From: JAZDFP01 sp043801445
GTDB taxonomy: Bacteria > Planctomycetota > MHYJ01 > JACQXL01
Direction: 5' to 3'
DNA length: 64,000 nucleotides
Assembly (NCBI GenBank): GCA_043801445.1
Contig: JAZDMB010000031.1
Location: 18,267-82,266 of the forward strand
Under the pieces are notes generated by a model that ran no database searches, had not been told where the DNA came from, and was given only the letters and a program-made list of their open reading frames with translations. The position numbers and the translations under genes are program-made. Position 1 is the first letter of the stretch. Each line of letters begins with the position of its first letter. Positions 44,252 through 52,711 of this stretch are shown in pieces.

Positions 44252-46249
44252 ATGGCGAATGCAGAATTAATAGACACAACTACTATTTCCTCGGTAATGG
44301 ATGAAAGACGGAAATTCAACCCATCCAAAGAACTTTCCCAAAAAGCCTATATTAAAAGTTTAAAAGAATATCAAGATCTTTATAAGGAATCCATTGAAAA
44401 CCCGGATAAATTCTGGGCAGAACGCGCCTCGGAACTCCACTGGTTTAAGAAATGGGATAAGGTGCACGAAAGTGATTTTGCCAAAGCCCAGTTCAAATGG
44501 TTTATCGGCGGAAAACTAAACGCTTCCTATAATTGTCTGGACCGTCATATGGCCACAAAAACCAAGGATAAAGTCGCAATTATATGGGAAGGCGACAGCG
44601 GCGAAACCAGAAAATACACCTATGCTGATTTATACCAGCAGGTAAATAAAATGGCCAGCGTCATGAAGAACATGGGCGTAAAAAAGGGCGATAGGGTAAC
44701 CATTTACCTGCCTATGATACCGGAACTAACAATGGCTCTATTGGCCTGCGCCAGAATCGGCGCCATCCACAGCGTAGTATTCGGCGGTTTCAGTTCTGAA
44801 GCGCTCATTGACCGCATCCAAGATTGCAAATCATCATTTATGATCACCTCAGACGGAGGATTCCGGGGCGGGAAAAATATTCCCATCAAAGAAACAGCTG
44901 ACAAGGCACTGACCAAATGCCCGACCGTTAAAAAGATGCTAGTGATTAATCACGCCAAGGTTACTGTGCCCATGACCCCGAATCGGGATTACTGGTGGCA
45001 CGATATGATGAATGATAAATCCATACCCGATCTCTGCAAACCGGAGGAAATGGACGCCGAAGACCCGCTGTTCATTCTTTATACCAGCGGCTCAACAGGC
45101 AAGCCCAAGGGCGTGCTCCATACCACCGGCGGTTATACGGTTTATACCTATCTTACCTTTAAATGGATATTTGACTGCCATGACGACGATATTTTCTGGT
45201 GCACCGCTGATATCGGCTGGGTAACCGGACATAGTTATATTGTCTACGGACCTTTGTCAGCCGGCGCAACCGAAGTAATGTTTGAAGGCATCCCGACCTA
45301 TCCCAAGCCGGACCGGTTCTGGGAAGCCGTAGAAAAACACAAGGTCACGGTTTTCTATACCGCGCCGACCGCTATCCGAGCATTAGCCAGCTTCGGCGAA
45401 GAGTGGACCGCCAAACATCCCATGCCTACTTTAAGAATTTTAGGCAGCGTGGGCGAACCGATTAATCCTGAAGCCTGGATGTGGTATTACAAAAACGTGG
45501 GCAAGGAACGCTGCCCGGTGCTTGATACCTGGTGGCAGACCGAGACCGGCGGAATCCTGATTACTCCGTTACCGGGCGCCATTCCTGTAAAACCTGGTTC
45601 TGCTTCTATGCCTTTCTTCGGTGTCGTGCCTGAAGTGGTAAATACTGAAGGGAAACGTGTCAAGGCTAATGAAGGCGGTTATCTGGTTATTAAGCAAGAT
45701 TGGCCCGGAATGATGCGTGGTGTTTATGGCGAGCCCAAACGATTCTTTGATACTTACTTCACCAGATTCCCCGGTGTTTATTTTACTGGTGATGGAGCCA
45801 GACTTGATGAGGAAGGATTCTATTGGTTAATGGGACGCGTTGATGATGTTATCAATGTCTCCGGACATCGTATCGGCACCGCTGAAGTGGAAAGCGCCCT
45901 TGTTTCGCATCCTAAGGTAGCTGAATCTGCCGTGGTTGGGTTCCCTCATGATATTAAAGGACAGGGTATTTATGCCTACGTGACACTCAAAGGCGGTATC
46001 GAGGGGAATAACGATATCAAGAAAGAATTAACTGCGCACATTAATAAGGTTATCGGACCGATTGCTAAACCCGATGTGATACAGTTTGCGCCGTCACTGC
46101 CAAAAACCAGAAGCGGTAAAATAATGAGACGAATCCTGAGAAAGGTCGCTGAAGGAATTACCACTGATTTAGGTGATACATCCACTTTAGCTGACCCAAG
46201 TGTAGTGGAACAAATAATTGCCGGGTCGAAACAGGCGCTCCAAAAATAG
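44252..46249 (+). CDS. acs: Acetyl-CoA synthetase (AMP-forming)
   Basis: 665 residues, the usual size. Motifs: VFGGFSSEALIDRIQDCKS, the phosphate loop YTSGSTGKPKGVLHTTGGY, WWQTETGGILITP, YFTGDGARLDEEGFYWLMGRVDDVINVSGHR (hinge) and RSGKIMRRILRKVAEG with the Lys that is acetylated for control. It makes acetyl-CoA from acetate and ATP, releasing pyrophosphate that the membrane pyrophosphatase could use. AGAAAGGTAAG lies before the ATG. It stands alone. Confidence 0.97.
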   Translation: MANAELIDTTTISSVMDERRKFNPSKELSQKAYIKSLKEYQDLYKESIENPDKFWAERASELHWFKKWDKVHESDFAKAQFKWFIGGKLNASYNCLDRHMATKTKDKVAIIWEGDSGETRKYTYADLYQQVNKMASVMKNMGVKKGDRVTIYLPMIPELTMALLACARIGAIHSVVFGGFSSEALIDRIQDCKSSFMITSDGGFRGGKNIPIKETADKALTKCPTVKKMLVINHAKVTVPMTPNRDYWWHDMMNDKSIPDLCKPEEMDAEDPLFILYTSGSTGKPKGVLHTTGGYTVYTYLTFKWIFDCHDDDIFWCTADIGWVTGHSYIVYGPLSAGATEVMFEGIPTYPKPDRFWEAVEKHKVTVFYTAPTAIRALASFGEEWTAKHPMPTLRILGSVGEPINPEAWMWYYKNVGKERCPVLDTWWQTETGGILITPLPGAIPVKPGSASMPFFGVVPEVVNTEGKRVKANEGGYLVIKQDWPGMMRGVYGEPKRFFDTYFTRFPGVYFTGDGARLDEEGFYWLMGRVDDVINVSGHRIGTAEVESALVSHPKVAESAVVGFPHDIKGQGIYAYVTLKGGIEGNNDIKKELTAHINKVIGPIAKPDVIQFAPSLPKTRSGKIMRRILRKVAEGITTDLGDTSTLADPSVVEQIIAGSKQALQK

Positions 46250-46267
46250 GAACAAATCAATAAAAAA

Positions 46268-46294
46268 GGAGAGGGTAATATTATTACCCTCTCC
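46268..46294 (-). terminator. Intrinsic terminator of the proline dehydrogenase gene
   Basis: Perfect 11-bp stem GGAGAGGGTAA/TTACCCTCTCC with a 5-base loop. On the minus strand it is followed by TTTTTTA, 19 bp beyond the stop at 46313. On the plus strand there is no T-run, so acs is less well served. Confidence 0.85.
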
Positions 46295-46312
46295 GCTAAT
46301 AATCAAATAAAC

Positions 46313-47248
46313 CTATCTCAAACTACCTTTTAATACGAACCAAACATTGGCCGGTCTTTCTGCTAACCGCCGCATAAAATAAGGATACCAATGGGTTCCA
46401 TAAGGAAGATATACTCTCAGGCGATATCCGTGTTTGACAAGTTTTTCCTGCAGGTCTCTTCTGATGCCATAAAGCATCTGGAATTCAAACTTATCCAAAG
46501 GAATATGATTATTTTTCACGAAATCAATCGTCCAATTAATTATCTTATCGTCATGAGTCGCCACTTCCGAATAGGCGCCATTCTTTAATGCCTCCTGGCT
46601 AAAAAGGATAGAAAGCACTTTTATATAATTTGCATCTACATCTTTTTTTTTGCTGAAGGCAACCGAGGCAGATTCCTTATAAGCCCCTTTGCATAATCTC
46701 ACTCGCGGTCCTATAGATAAAAGATTCCTGATATCTTTCTCTGTCCTTGTTAAATATGCCTGAATGACTATACCGGTTCCGGAGAATCCTTCCTTGCGTA
46801 ATTGCTGAAAAATATTGAGCGTCCGGTCGGTATATGCCGAGCTTTCCATATCAATCGTAACCAATTTCTTGGATTTCTGAGCTTCATCCATAATCTCACG
46901 CATATTTTTCAGGCAAAATTCATCGCTGATATCAAGCCCCATCTGGGTTAATTTCAAGGAAACACTGATATCAAACGAATTTTCCGATTTGATGCGATTG
47001 AGTATATTAAAATATTCCTGAGCTGATTCAAGAGCGGCTTTTTCATTCTCAACGCTCTCGCCCAGATTATCCAGGCTAATCTTGATACCGCGTTTGTTTA
47101 ATTCCTTGGCTGCAGTTATTCCGTTTTCCAGGGTCTCACCCGATATAAATCTCTTTGAAATAATCTTAGCCGGACCTGAAGTGGACATAAGTTTCTGTAA
47201 AAAGGTCCGCTTTGCCAAAAATAAGAAAAAATCTTTCATTGGGTCCAT
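46313..47248 (-). CDS. Proline dehydrogenase (monofunctional PutA domain)
   Basis: 311 residues, a FAD-dependent TIM barrel. Motifs: VSLKLTQMGLDIS, RVRLCKGAYKESASVAF, HDDKIINWTIDF, EFQMLYGIRRDLQEKLVKHGYRLRVYLPYG and the end YFMRRLAERPANVWFVLKG. It oxidises proline to pyrroline-5-carboxylate and passes electrons to quinone. The partner dehydrogenase is not adjacent. AGAAAGGGAGC lies before the start. Confidence 0.93.
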   Translation of the reverse strand: MDPMKDFFLFLAKRTFLQKLMSTSGPAKIISKRFISGETLENGITAAKELNKRGIKISLDNLGESVENEKAALESAQEYFNILNRIKSENSFDISVSLKLTQMGLDISDEFCLKNMREIMDEAQKSKKLVTIDMESSAYTDRTLNIFQQLRKEGFSGTGIVIQAYLTRTEKDIRNLLSIGPRVRLCKGAYKESASVAFSKKKDVDANYIKVLSILFSQEALKNGAYSEVATHDDKIINWTIDFVKNNHIPLDKFEFQMLYGIRRDLQEKLVKHGYRLRVYLPYGTHWYPYFMRRLAERPANVWFVLKGSLR

Positions 47249-47290
47249 ATCTCAGCTCCCTTTCTATTCTTATTGCTTTTCTTAACTATT

Positions 47291-49381
47291 TCATCTTTTA
47301 CGCGGTATCTTGGAAAGGTCGGCAATTTGAGAAGAATATAATTGATTTATCTTCTTGTTCAATAAAATGCGATTGCTCCTAATATCATCTTCTTTTACAT
47401 TTACAAATACTTTGTCAAAGAATGTATGCGCCGGTTTGGCAAAGACTTTATGGTAAAGCCGTGATGCCTCTTCGTATTGTTCGGCGTCTATCAGCTTCTG
47501 AATAGCATCCTTGTTATCTTTATAGGCGTTCCAGAATTCTATCTCTTCTTTCTCCTTAAGCAGTATTTCGTTAACCTCGCCATCTACCTTGGTGTTCTTG
47601 CCGATGTTGTAGGTTCGTTCCACAACCTCCACCAGTTCGTTCCAGAAAGATTCTTTAGGAAGGCTCTGTAAGGATTTAAGTCTCAAGTCAAATCTAAATA
47701 GATTATCAAAACCCGCATTAACGGTTGCATTAATAAAGTCAATATTATATTTTTTATCTAAATAAATCTGTATTAATCGCTCACGAATAAAAGATATTAT
47801 CTGCTCAGATAACCTTGTGTTTTCCGAGTTTTCAATAGCGCTTTTACTGAAATTGATAGAATCACTAACAATTTTATTAAGTGAATTTAACTTTCTTAAA
47901 GAATAAAATAAAATAATATCAATAATTGCCCGTGTTTGGCGTCTTAATCCATATGGGTCAGCAGAACCCGTGGGAATTAAGCCACGAGAAAAACATGTTG
48001 TTAGGTTATCAAATTTCTCTGCCAGAGAAAGACAAATACCAGCATTGCTTTTAGGCAAAGCATCACCTGAGAATCTGGGTTGATAGTGCTCCTTTATGGC
48101 TAAAGCGACATCCGGTTCTTTATCTTTGAGATATTCATAACCAATAATCCCCTGTAAATCAGGGAATTCACCAACCATACCAGTTAACAAATCTGCTTTG
48201 CATAAATTAGCAGCAGATTCTATTATTTTTATGTCATCTGTAAATGGATGTCCTAAATTTGCTGCAATAAATGTTGCTAACCCTTTAATTTGTTCAAGTT
48301 TTGCTGTTCCTAATACGCCTAAAAAAGATATTGTGTCTAATCGCTTGGCATATGCGTCTAAAGAAATTTTGCGGTCCTGTTCCCAGAAGAAAACTGCATC
48401 AGAAAGCCGTGCCTTAAGGACCCGTTCGTTTCCTTCTTTAATCAAAGCGGAATTTTTACTGTCAGGATTATTACTAACAACTATGAAATGCGATAAGAGT
48501 CTGCCATTTTTATCCTTGAGCGGAAAATAACGCTGGTGTAATTTCATTGCCGATTCTATTACCGCCTCAGGCAGTTTCAGGAATGACTCATCAAACTTAC
48601 ATTCTATTACAGTCGGATATTCCACTAAATTAATAACTTCATCCAATAATTCCAGCTCATTACAGATGGCATCATATTTTTTCGTAATCCTCTTAATCTC
48701 TTTTTCTATAATGTCACGGCGTTCATTATGGTCAATTATAACCCTTGTTTTCCTAAGAGCATTCTGGTATGTTTCGAAATTAGATGATGTTATTGTAATC
48801 GGGTTATTAGATATAAATGGATGTCCGAAAGTTTCATTGCCGGAAGCAACTCCGGTAAGACTAACTTTTATGGGCTTTTTGTCAAAAACTGCTAAAATAT
48901 ATCTTAATGGACGGGCAAAAGTAAGTGTTTTGTCTGACCACCACATTGATTTAGGAAACGATAATGATTTTATCAATGCAATTATAGATTCAGCAAGTAT
49001 CTTTTCTGTCTTCTCGCTCTTTATGATAAGAGAAGCATAACATACCTTCCCTTTTGACGTATCCTTGATTTTGATATCAGATGAAGAAAGATTATATCGC
49101 TTAATAAATCCATTATAGGCAGGAGTCGGTTTGTTATCACTATCAAAGGCAACAGAAGCCGGTGGCCCAATAATCTCTTTTTCTATGTTTGCTTGAATTT
49201 CAGGTAAGTCAGTAATAAAAAATATCATCCGCCTCGGTGTAGCATATTTCTTTATATCTTTATAACTTAATTGCCGTTCTTTAAGGTATTCATGGAAAAA
49301 TGAAATACCCTGCTCTAAGGCAGGTTGGATGTATCCGGCTGGAATTTCCTCTGTACCAAGTTCTAATAAAAAATCAGACAT
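47291..49381 (-). CDS. glyS: Glycyl-tRNA synthetase beta subunit
   Basis: The start is set at 49381 (MSDFLLELGTEEIPAGYIQPAL); the frame is open 19 codons further without family similarity. 696 residues. Motifs: LLELGTEEIPAGY, TPRRMIFFITDLP, KSMWWSDKTLTFARPLRYILA, LPEAVIESAMKLHQRYFPL, AEKFDNLTTCFSRGLIPTGSADPYGLRRQ, and a DALR-like end. The beta subunit binds the tRNA; the alpha subunit gene glyQ, usually next to it, is not in this window. It ends close to the proline dehydrogenase start. Confidence 0.95.
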   Translation of the reverse strand: MSDFLLELGTEEIPAGYIQPALEQGISFFHEYLKERQLSYKDIKKYATPRRMIFFITDLPEIQANIEKEIIGPPASVAFDSDNKPTPAYNGFIKRYNLSSSDIKIKDTSKGKVCYASLIIKSEKTEKILAESIIALIKSLSFPKSMWWSDKTLTFARPLRYILAVFDKKPIKVSLTGVASGNETFGHPFISNNPITITSSNFETYQNALRKTRVIIDHNERRDIIEKEIKRITKKYDAICNELELLDEVINLVEYPTVIECKFDESFLKLPEAVIESAMKLHQRYFPLKDKNGRLLSHFIVVSNNPDSKNSALIKEGNERVLKARLSDAVFFWEQDRKISLDAYAKRLDTISFLGVLGTAKLEQIKGLATFIAANLGHPFTDDIKIIESAANLCKADLLTGMVGEFPDLQGIIGYEYLKDKEPDVALAIKEHYQPRFSGDALPKSNAGICLSLAEKFDNLTTCFSRGLIPTGSADPYGLRRQTRAIIDIILFYSLRKLNSLNKIVSDSINFSKSAIENSENTRLSEQIISFIRERLIQIYLDKKYNIDFINATVNAGFDNLFRFDLRLKSLQSLPKESFWNELVEVVERTYNIGKNTKVDGEVNEILLKEKEEIEFWNAYKDNKDAIQKLIDAEQYEEASRLYHKVFAKPAHTFFDKVFVNVKEDDIRSNRILLNKKINQLYSSQIADLSKIPRKR

Positions 49382-49598
49382 ACTAAGATATTGTTCCTCT
49401 TTTCTTATTAAATTATAATAAAGTTCTATGAATCTCAAGATAAAATAAACAAAATAATATTGACCGAATTATTTCATCTCATTATAATACAGCGTTAATA
49501 AATTAGACGCTAACTTATCAGCCCGACAGGACATCCGGTCCCCGCCCGACCGAATCAATTCAGTCATTCGGGCTGGTAGCGGGAAGGAGACTACTATA

Positions 49599-50591
49599 AT
49601 GGCAGAACATCTGAAAAAAGTATCAATTATCGGAAGTGGTTCTTTCTTACCTGATAAAGTCCTTTCAAATGCTGATTTAGAAAAGATGGTGGATACAAGT
49701 GATGAATGGATTACTACCCGAACCGGCATAAAAGAACGGAGAGTAACAGAGGATGGAGTATCCACATCAGATTTAGCAACGAAAGCGGCTATTAGAGCAC
49801 TCGCATCAGCCAAGATTACTCCGGAACAATTAGACCTGATTATTTTAGGAACTGCCACTCCTGATAACATTTTCCCGTCAACCGCCTGTCAGCTTCAAAA
49901 AAATATATCGGCATCAAACGCTGCGGCGTTTGATATCTCTGCTGCCTGTAGTAGTTTTGTTTACAGTTTGACTGTCGGCTATAGAATGGTTGCCAGCGGC
50001 GCATATAAAAATGTCATGGTGCTTTCCGCTGATGCGCTTACGAAATTAACTGATTACACGGACCGCGGTACCTGTGTGCTTTTTGGTGATGGCGCCGGCG
50101 CTGTTATTCTCCAGCCCCACGACCAGGGACACGAATTACTCTACAGTTATATAGGTGCTGACGGCAGTGGTTATGAGTTTATGATATTACCTGCAGGTGG
50201 AAGTCGGATGCCTGCTTCACATAAAACCGTTGATGAAAGACTGCATTACATCAAACTGCGCGGCAGAGAAACCTTTAAATTTGCTGTCCTGAAAATGGCT
50301 GACCTTGTTAAAGATGCTGCCAAGGCCTGTAACATTAATTTAAATGATGTTGCATTGATTATTCCCCATCAGGTAAATATGCGTATTCTTGAAGCAGCCG
50401 CAGAAAGACTTAATCTACCGATGGATAAAATCTTTATTAATATCCATAAATATGGCAACACATCATCAGCATCAATTGCAATTGCCTTTGATGAAGCCAG
50501 CCAATCCGGCAGACTAAAAAAAGGTGACATAGCAGTGTTGGTTGTATTTGGCGGTGGGTTAACCTGGGGTGTTACAGTTATCCGCTGGTAA
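49599..50591 (+). CDS. fabH: 3-oxoacyl-ACP synthase III
   Basis: 330 residues. The triad is visible: Cys in ISAACSSFVYSL (about 113), His in LIIPHQVNMRI (about 253) and Asn in YGNTSSASIA (about 283), with FGDGAGAVIL and DEWITTRTGIKERR. It starts fatty acid synthesis from acetyl-CoA and malonyl-ACP. AAGGAG lies 11 bases before the ATG, directly after a hairpin repeat (CATTCGGGCTGGTAGCGGG). No plsX or fabD is adjacent. Confidence 0.95.
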   Translation: MAEHLKKVSIIGSGSFLPDKVLSNADLEKMVDTSDEWITTRTGIKERRVTEDGVSTSDLATKAAIRALASAKITPEQLDLIILGTATPDNIFPSTACQLQKNISASNAAAFDISAACSSFVYSLTVGYRMVASGAYKNVMVLSADALTKLTDYTDRGTCVLFGDGAGAVILQPHDQGHELLYSYIGADGSGYEFMILPAGGSRMPASHKTVDERLHYIKLRGRETFKFAVLKMADLVKDAAKACNINLNDVALIIPHQVNMRILEAAAERLNLPMDKIFINIHKYGNTSSASIAIAFDEASQSGRLKKGDIAVLVVFGGGLTWGVTVIRW

Positions 50592-50599
50592 ATGACAAC

Positions 50600-50854
50600 T
50601 TATATTTTCGGCATCTTATCTGTATGATTAAGAATAACCGATAAAGCATCACTCAATTGAGCCCCATGTTTTAGCCAATGGGCCAATCGTTCTTCTTTAA
50701 TTGTAATTTTCTTACTAACATCAGCTTTAGGATTATAATTACCTAAATTTTCTATATAAGCCCCATTCTGTTTGCTCCGTTTATCACTTACCACGATACG
50801 GTAAAGGGGTTCATTTTTGCGTCCTTGCCGCACCATTCTAATTCGTACAGCCAC
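50600..50854 (-). CDS. rpsP: Ribosomal protein S16
   Basis: 84 residues, complete: MAVRIRMVRQGRKNEPLYRIVVSDKR, then YIENLGNYNPK and RLAHWLKHGAQLSDALSVIL. The start is GTG at 50854 with AAGGAG 9 bases upstream. It binds 16S rRNA early in 30S assembly. The usual neighbours (rimM, trmD, rplS) are absent; it stands alone. Confidence 0.97.
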   Translation of the reverse strand: MAVRIRMVRQGRKNEPLYRIVVSDKRSKQNGAYIENLGNYNPKADVSKKITIKEERLAHWLKHGAQLSDALSVILNHTDKMPKI

Positions 50855-51303
50855 TTTTCATTACTCCTTCCTATGTCAAGTAAACAGTATTCAAGTAGTA
50901 AGTAAAAAGTATTCAATACTACGATACTTACTACTTAATACTCTATTTTAGCAATACTGTCTCTTATGTCAAAAAAAAGATTATTAATTCTTAATTTATA
51001 GCATAGAAAATTATATTGAATCTTTCTACTGATTTTAAATCAGTACAATTTGAGAGATAGGGGTCTTCCGCTAATATAGAACAATTTGGTCTAAGCCTCA
51101 GGTTAAAAGAATTAGTTATAAGGAAATCATTACACGAATTAGACCTTAAATCTGTGTAATCTATGACGATTTTCTGACTTCACATTTTTATCGTAATAAT
51201 TAAAACTAAAATTAATGTCCATTTACTTTATAACTCTTATTTTTATTGCTAATGGATTTTCAGAGAAATTGACTATTGCAAACCAATTTGTTAATATAAT
51301 ATC
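50855..51303. other. Intergenic region before purQ
   Basis: No gene seen. Contains a TAAGTA-rich repeat (50883-50945, with CTACTTAATACT words also found at 61290-61345 before the yebC start), a short hairpin ACTGATTT-TAAATCAGT near 51026 and a degraded ATCTGTGTAATCTATGA repeat near 51150. The purQ promoter lies at its right end. Confidence 0.6.
51269..51297 (+). promoter_or_regulatory. purQ: Predicted promoter of purQ, possibly giving a leaderless message
   Basis: TTGACT (51269-51274), 17-bp spacer, TAATAT (51292-51297). Transcription would start near 51304, the A of the first ATG, and there is no ribosome binding site. Confidence 0.5.
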
Positions 51304-52101
51304 ATGCAAATGGTAAAAGCATTTATACTAAAAGCACCAGGCACAAATTGTGATTACGAGACTTCAGTTGCTTTTCAAAAGGCAGGCGCCCAAACAGACT
51401 CTTTCCATATAAACCAATGGCTTGATAACAAATCATTAATACACCAATATCAAATCCTGGTAATTCCGGGCGGGTTTACCTATGGCGATGACATAGGCGC
51501 CGGAACAATTCTAGCTAATGAAATTACCCGAAAATTAATCGGCGAAATTAATAGATTCATCGATGACGGAAAATTGATAATCGGAATATGCAATGGATTC
51601 CAGATGTTGGTCAAGACAGGATTGTTACCTGGTTTGTCAAAAAATAACGGGCAGCCAATCAGGGAAGCCGTTCTCTTCACCAATGATTCCGCCCGCTATG
51701 AAGATCGCTGGGTCTATTTGAAAAACTACTCAAAGAAGTGTGTTTTTACTAAAGATATACCCGAGAATATTATTTATCTACCTGTTGCACACGGTGAAGG
51801 TAAATTTATTACTCAAGATAAAGCAACCCTTAATAAAATCAATGACAATGACCAGGTGGTCTTTAGATACTGCGATGCCAAAGGCAAGCCCACCAGCCGT
51901 TATCCTCTTAATCCTAATGGAGCAGAGGATAATATTGCGGCTATATGCGATACGACAGGTAGAATCATAGGAATGATGCCGCATCCGGAACGTTTTCAGG
52001 ATATCGTCAACCATCCTAGATGGACGCGGGAAAAGATTAAAGAACCTGACGGTATGTTTATCTTCCAAAATGCGGTTAACTATATAAAAAATAACCTGTA
52101 A
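51304..52101 (+). CDS. purQ: Phosphoribosylformylglycinamidine synthase, glutaminase subunit
   Basis: 265 residues, slightly longer than usual. Glutaminase triad: Cys in GICNGFQML (about 98), His and Glu in MMPHPERFQDIV (about 225-227). VIPGGFTYGDDIGAGTILANE is typical of PurQ. It supplies ammonia to PurL in purine synthesis. ATG at 51310 is an alternative start. purE follows 50 bp later; purL, purS and purC are not here. Confidence 0.94.
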   Translation: MQMVKAFILKAPGTNCDYETSVAFQKAGAQTDSFHINQWLDNKSLIHQYQILVIPGGFTYGDDIGAGTILANEITRKLIGEINRFIDDGKLIIGICNGFQMLVKTGLLPGLSKNNGQPIREAVLFTNDSARYEDRWVYLKNYSKKCVFTKDIPENIIYLPVAHGEGKFITQDKATLNKINDNDQVVFRYCDAKGKPTSRYPLNPNGAEDNIAAICDTTGRIIGMMPHPERFQDIVNHPRWTREKIKEPDGMFIFQNAVNYIKNNL

Positions 52102-52151
52102 ATTATCCACCATTAAAACAAAGCTTCGCCTTAAGGCGAGAAGGAGATGCT

Positions 52152-52628
52152 ATGAGCAAAGTAATTATTATTATGGGCTCGAAAAGTGACACGGAACATT
52201 CCCAAAAGATTTCCAGCATAATAAAAAGGATGGGAACAGAATGTATTTTGAGAATTGCCTCAGCTCATAAAGTCCCACTTAAAGTATTAAAAATAATCGA
52301 GCAGTATGAAAAAGAAAAAGTGATCTTTATTACCGTAGCCGGAAGAAGTAATGCCTTGAGCGGTTTTGTAGATGCTAACACTTTCAGACCGGTAATTACC
52401 TGTCCACCGTATAGTGATAAATTCGGCGGTAATGATATTTACTCTTCCATCAGAATGCCATCCGGTGTTTGTCCGATGCTGGTATTAGAACCTGAAGAAG
52501 CCGGGCTTGCCGCCTTAAAAATACTATCTCTTAATGATAAAGAATTATCTAAAAAAATACAGGCATATCAAAAGACGAAAAAGAACGAGATAGAAAAAGA
52601 CGATCACAAATTGCAAAAAATGCGTTAA
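52152..52628 (+). CDS. purE: AIR carboxylase, PurE family, class II-like
   Basis: 158 residues. VIIIMGSKSDTEHSQKIS and IASAHKVPLKVLKII give the PurE fold and active site. Class I bacterial enzymes have AGxAAHLPG next; here it reads TVAGRSNALSGFVDANTFRPVITCPP, followed by DIYSSIRMPSGVCPM, which is the pattern of the direct CO2-using class II domain of animal PAICS. The enzyme therefore probably carboxylates AIR directly without PurK. AAGGAG lies 6 bases before the ATG. Genes for purK and purC are not adjacent. Confidence 0.88.
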   Translation: MSKVIIIMGSKSDTEHSQKISSIIKRMGTECILRIASAHKVPLKVLKIIEQYEKEKVIFITVAGRSNALSGFVDANTFRPVITCPPYSDKFGGNDIYSSIRMPSGVCPMLVLEPEEAGLAALKILSLNDKELSKKIQAYQKTKKNEIEKDDHKLQKMR

Positions 52629-52711
52629 GCACAGATAAAATTGACAGACCTGCCTGTCAATATCCTATTCAGACTGCACTATCCTTATCAACATGTAGCT
52701 TATTAACAACC

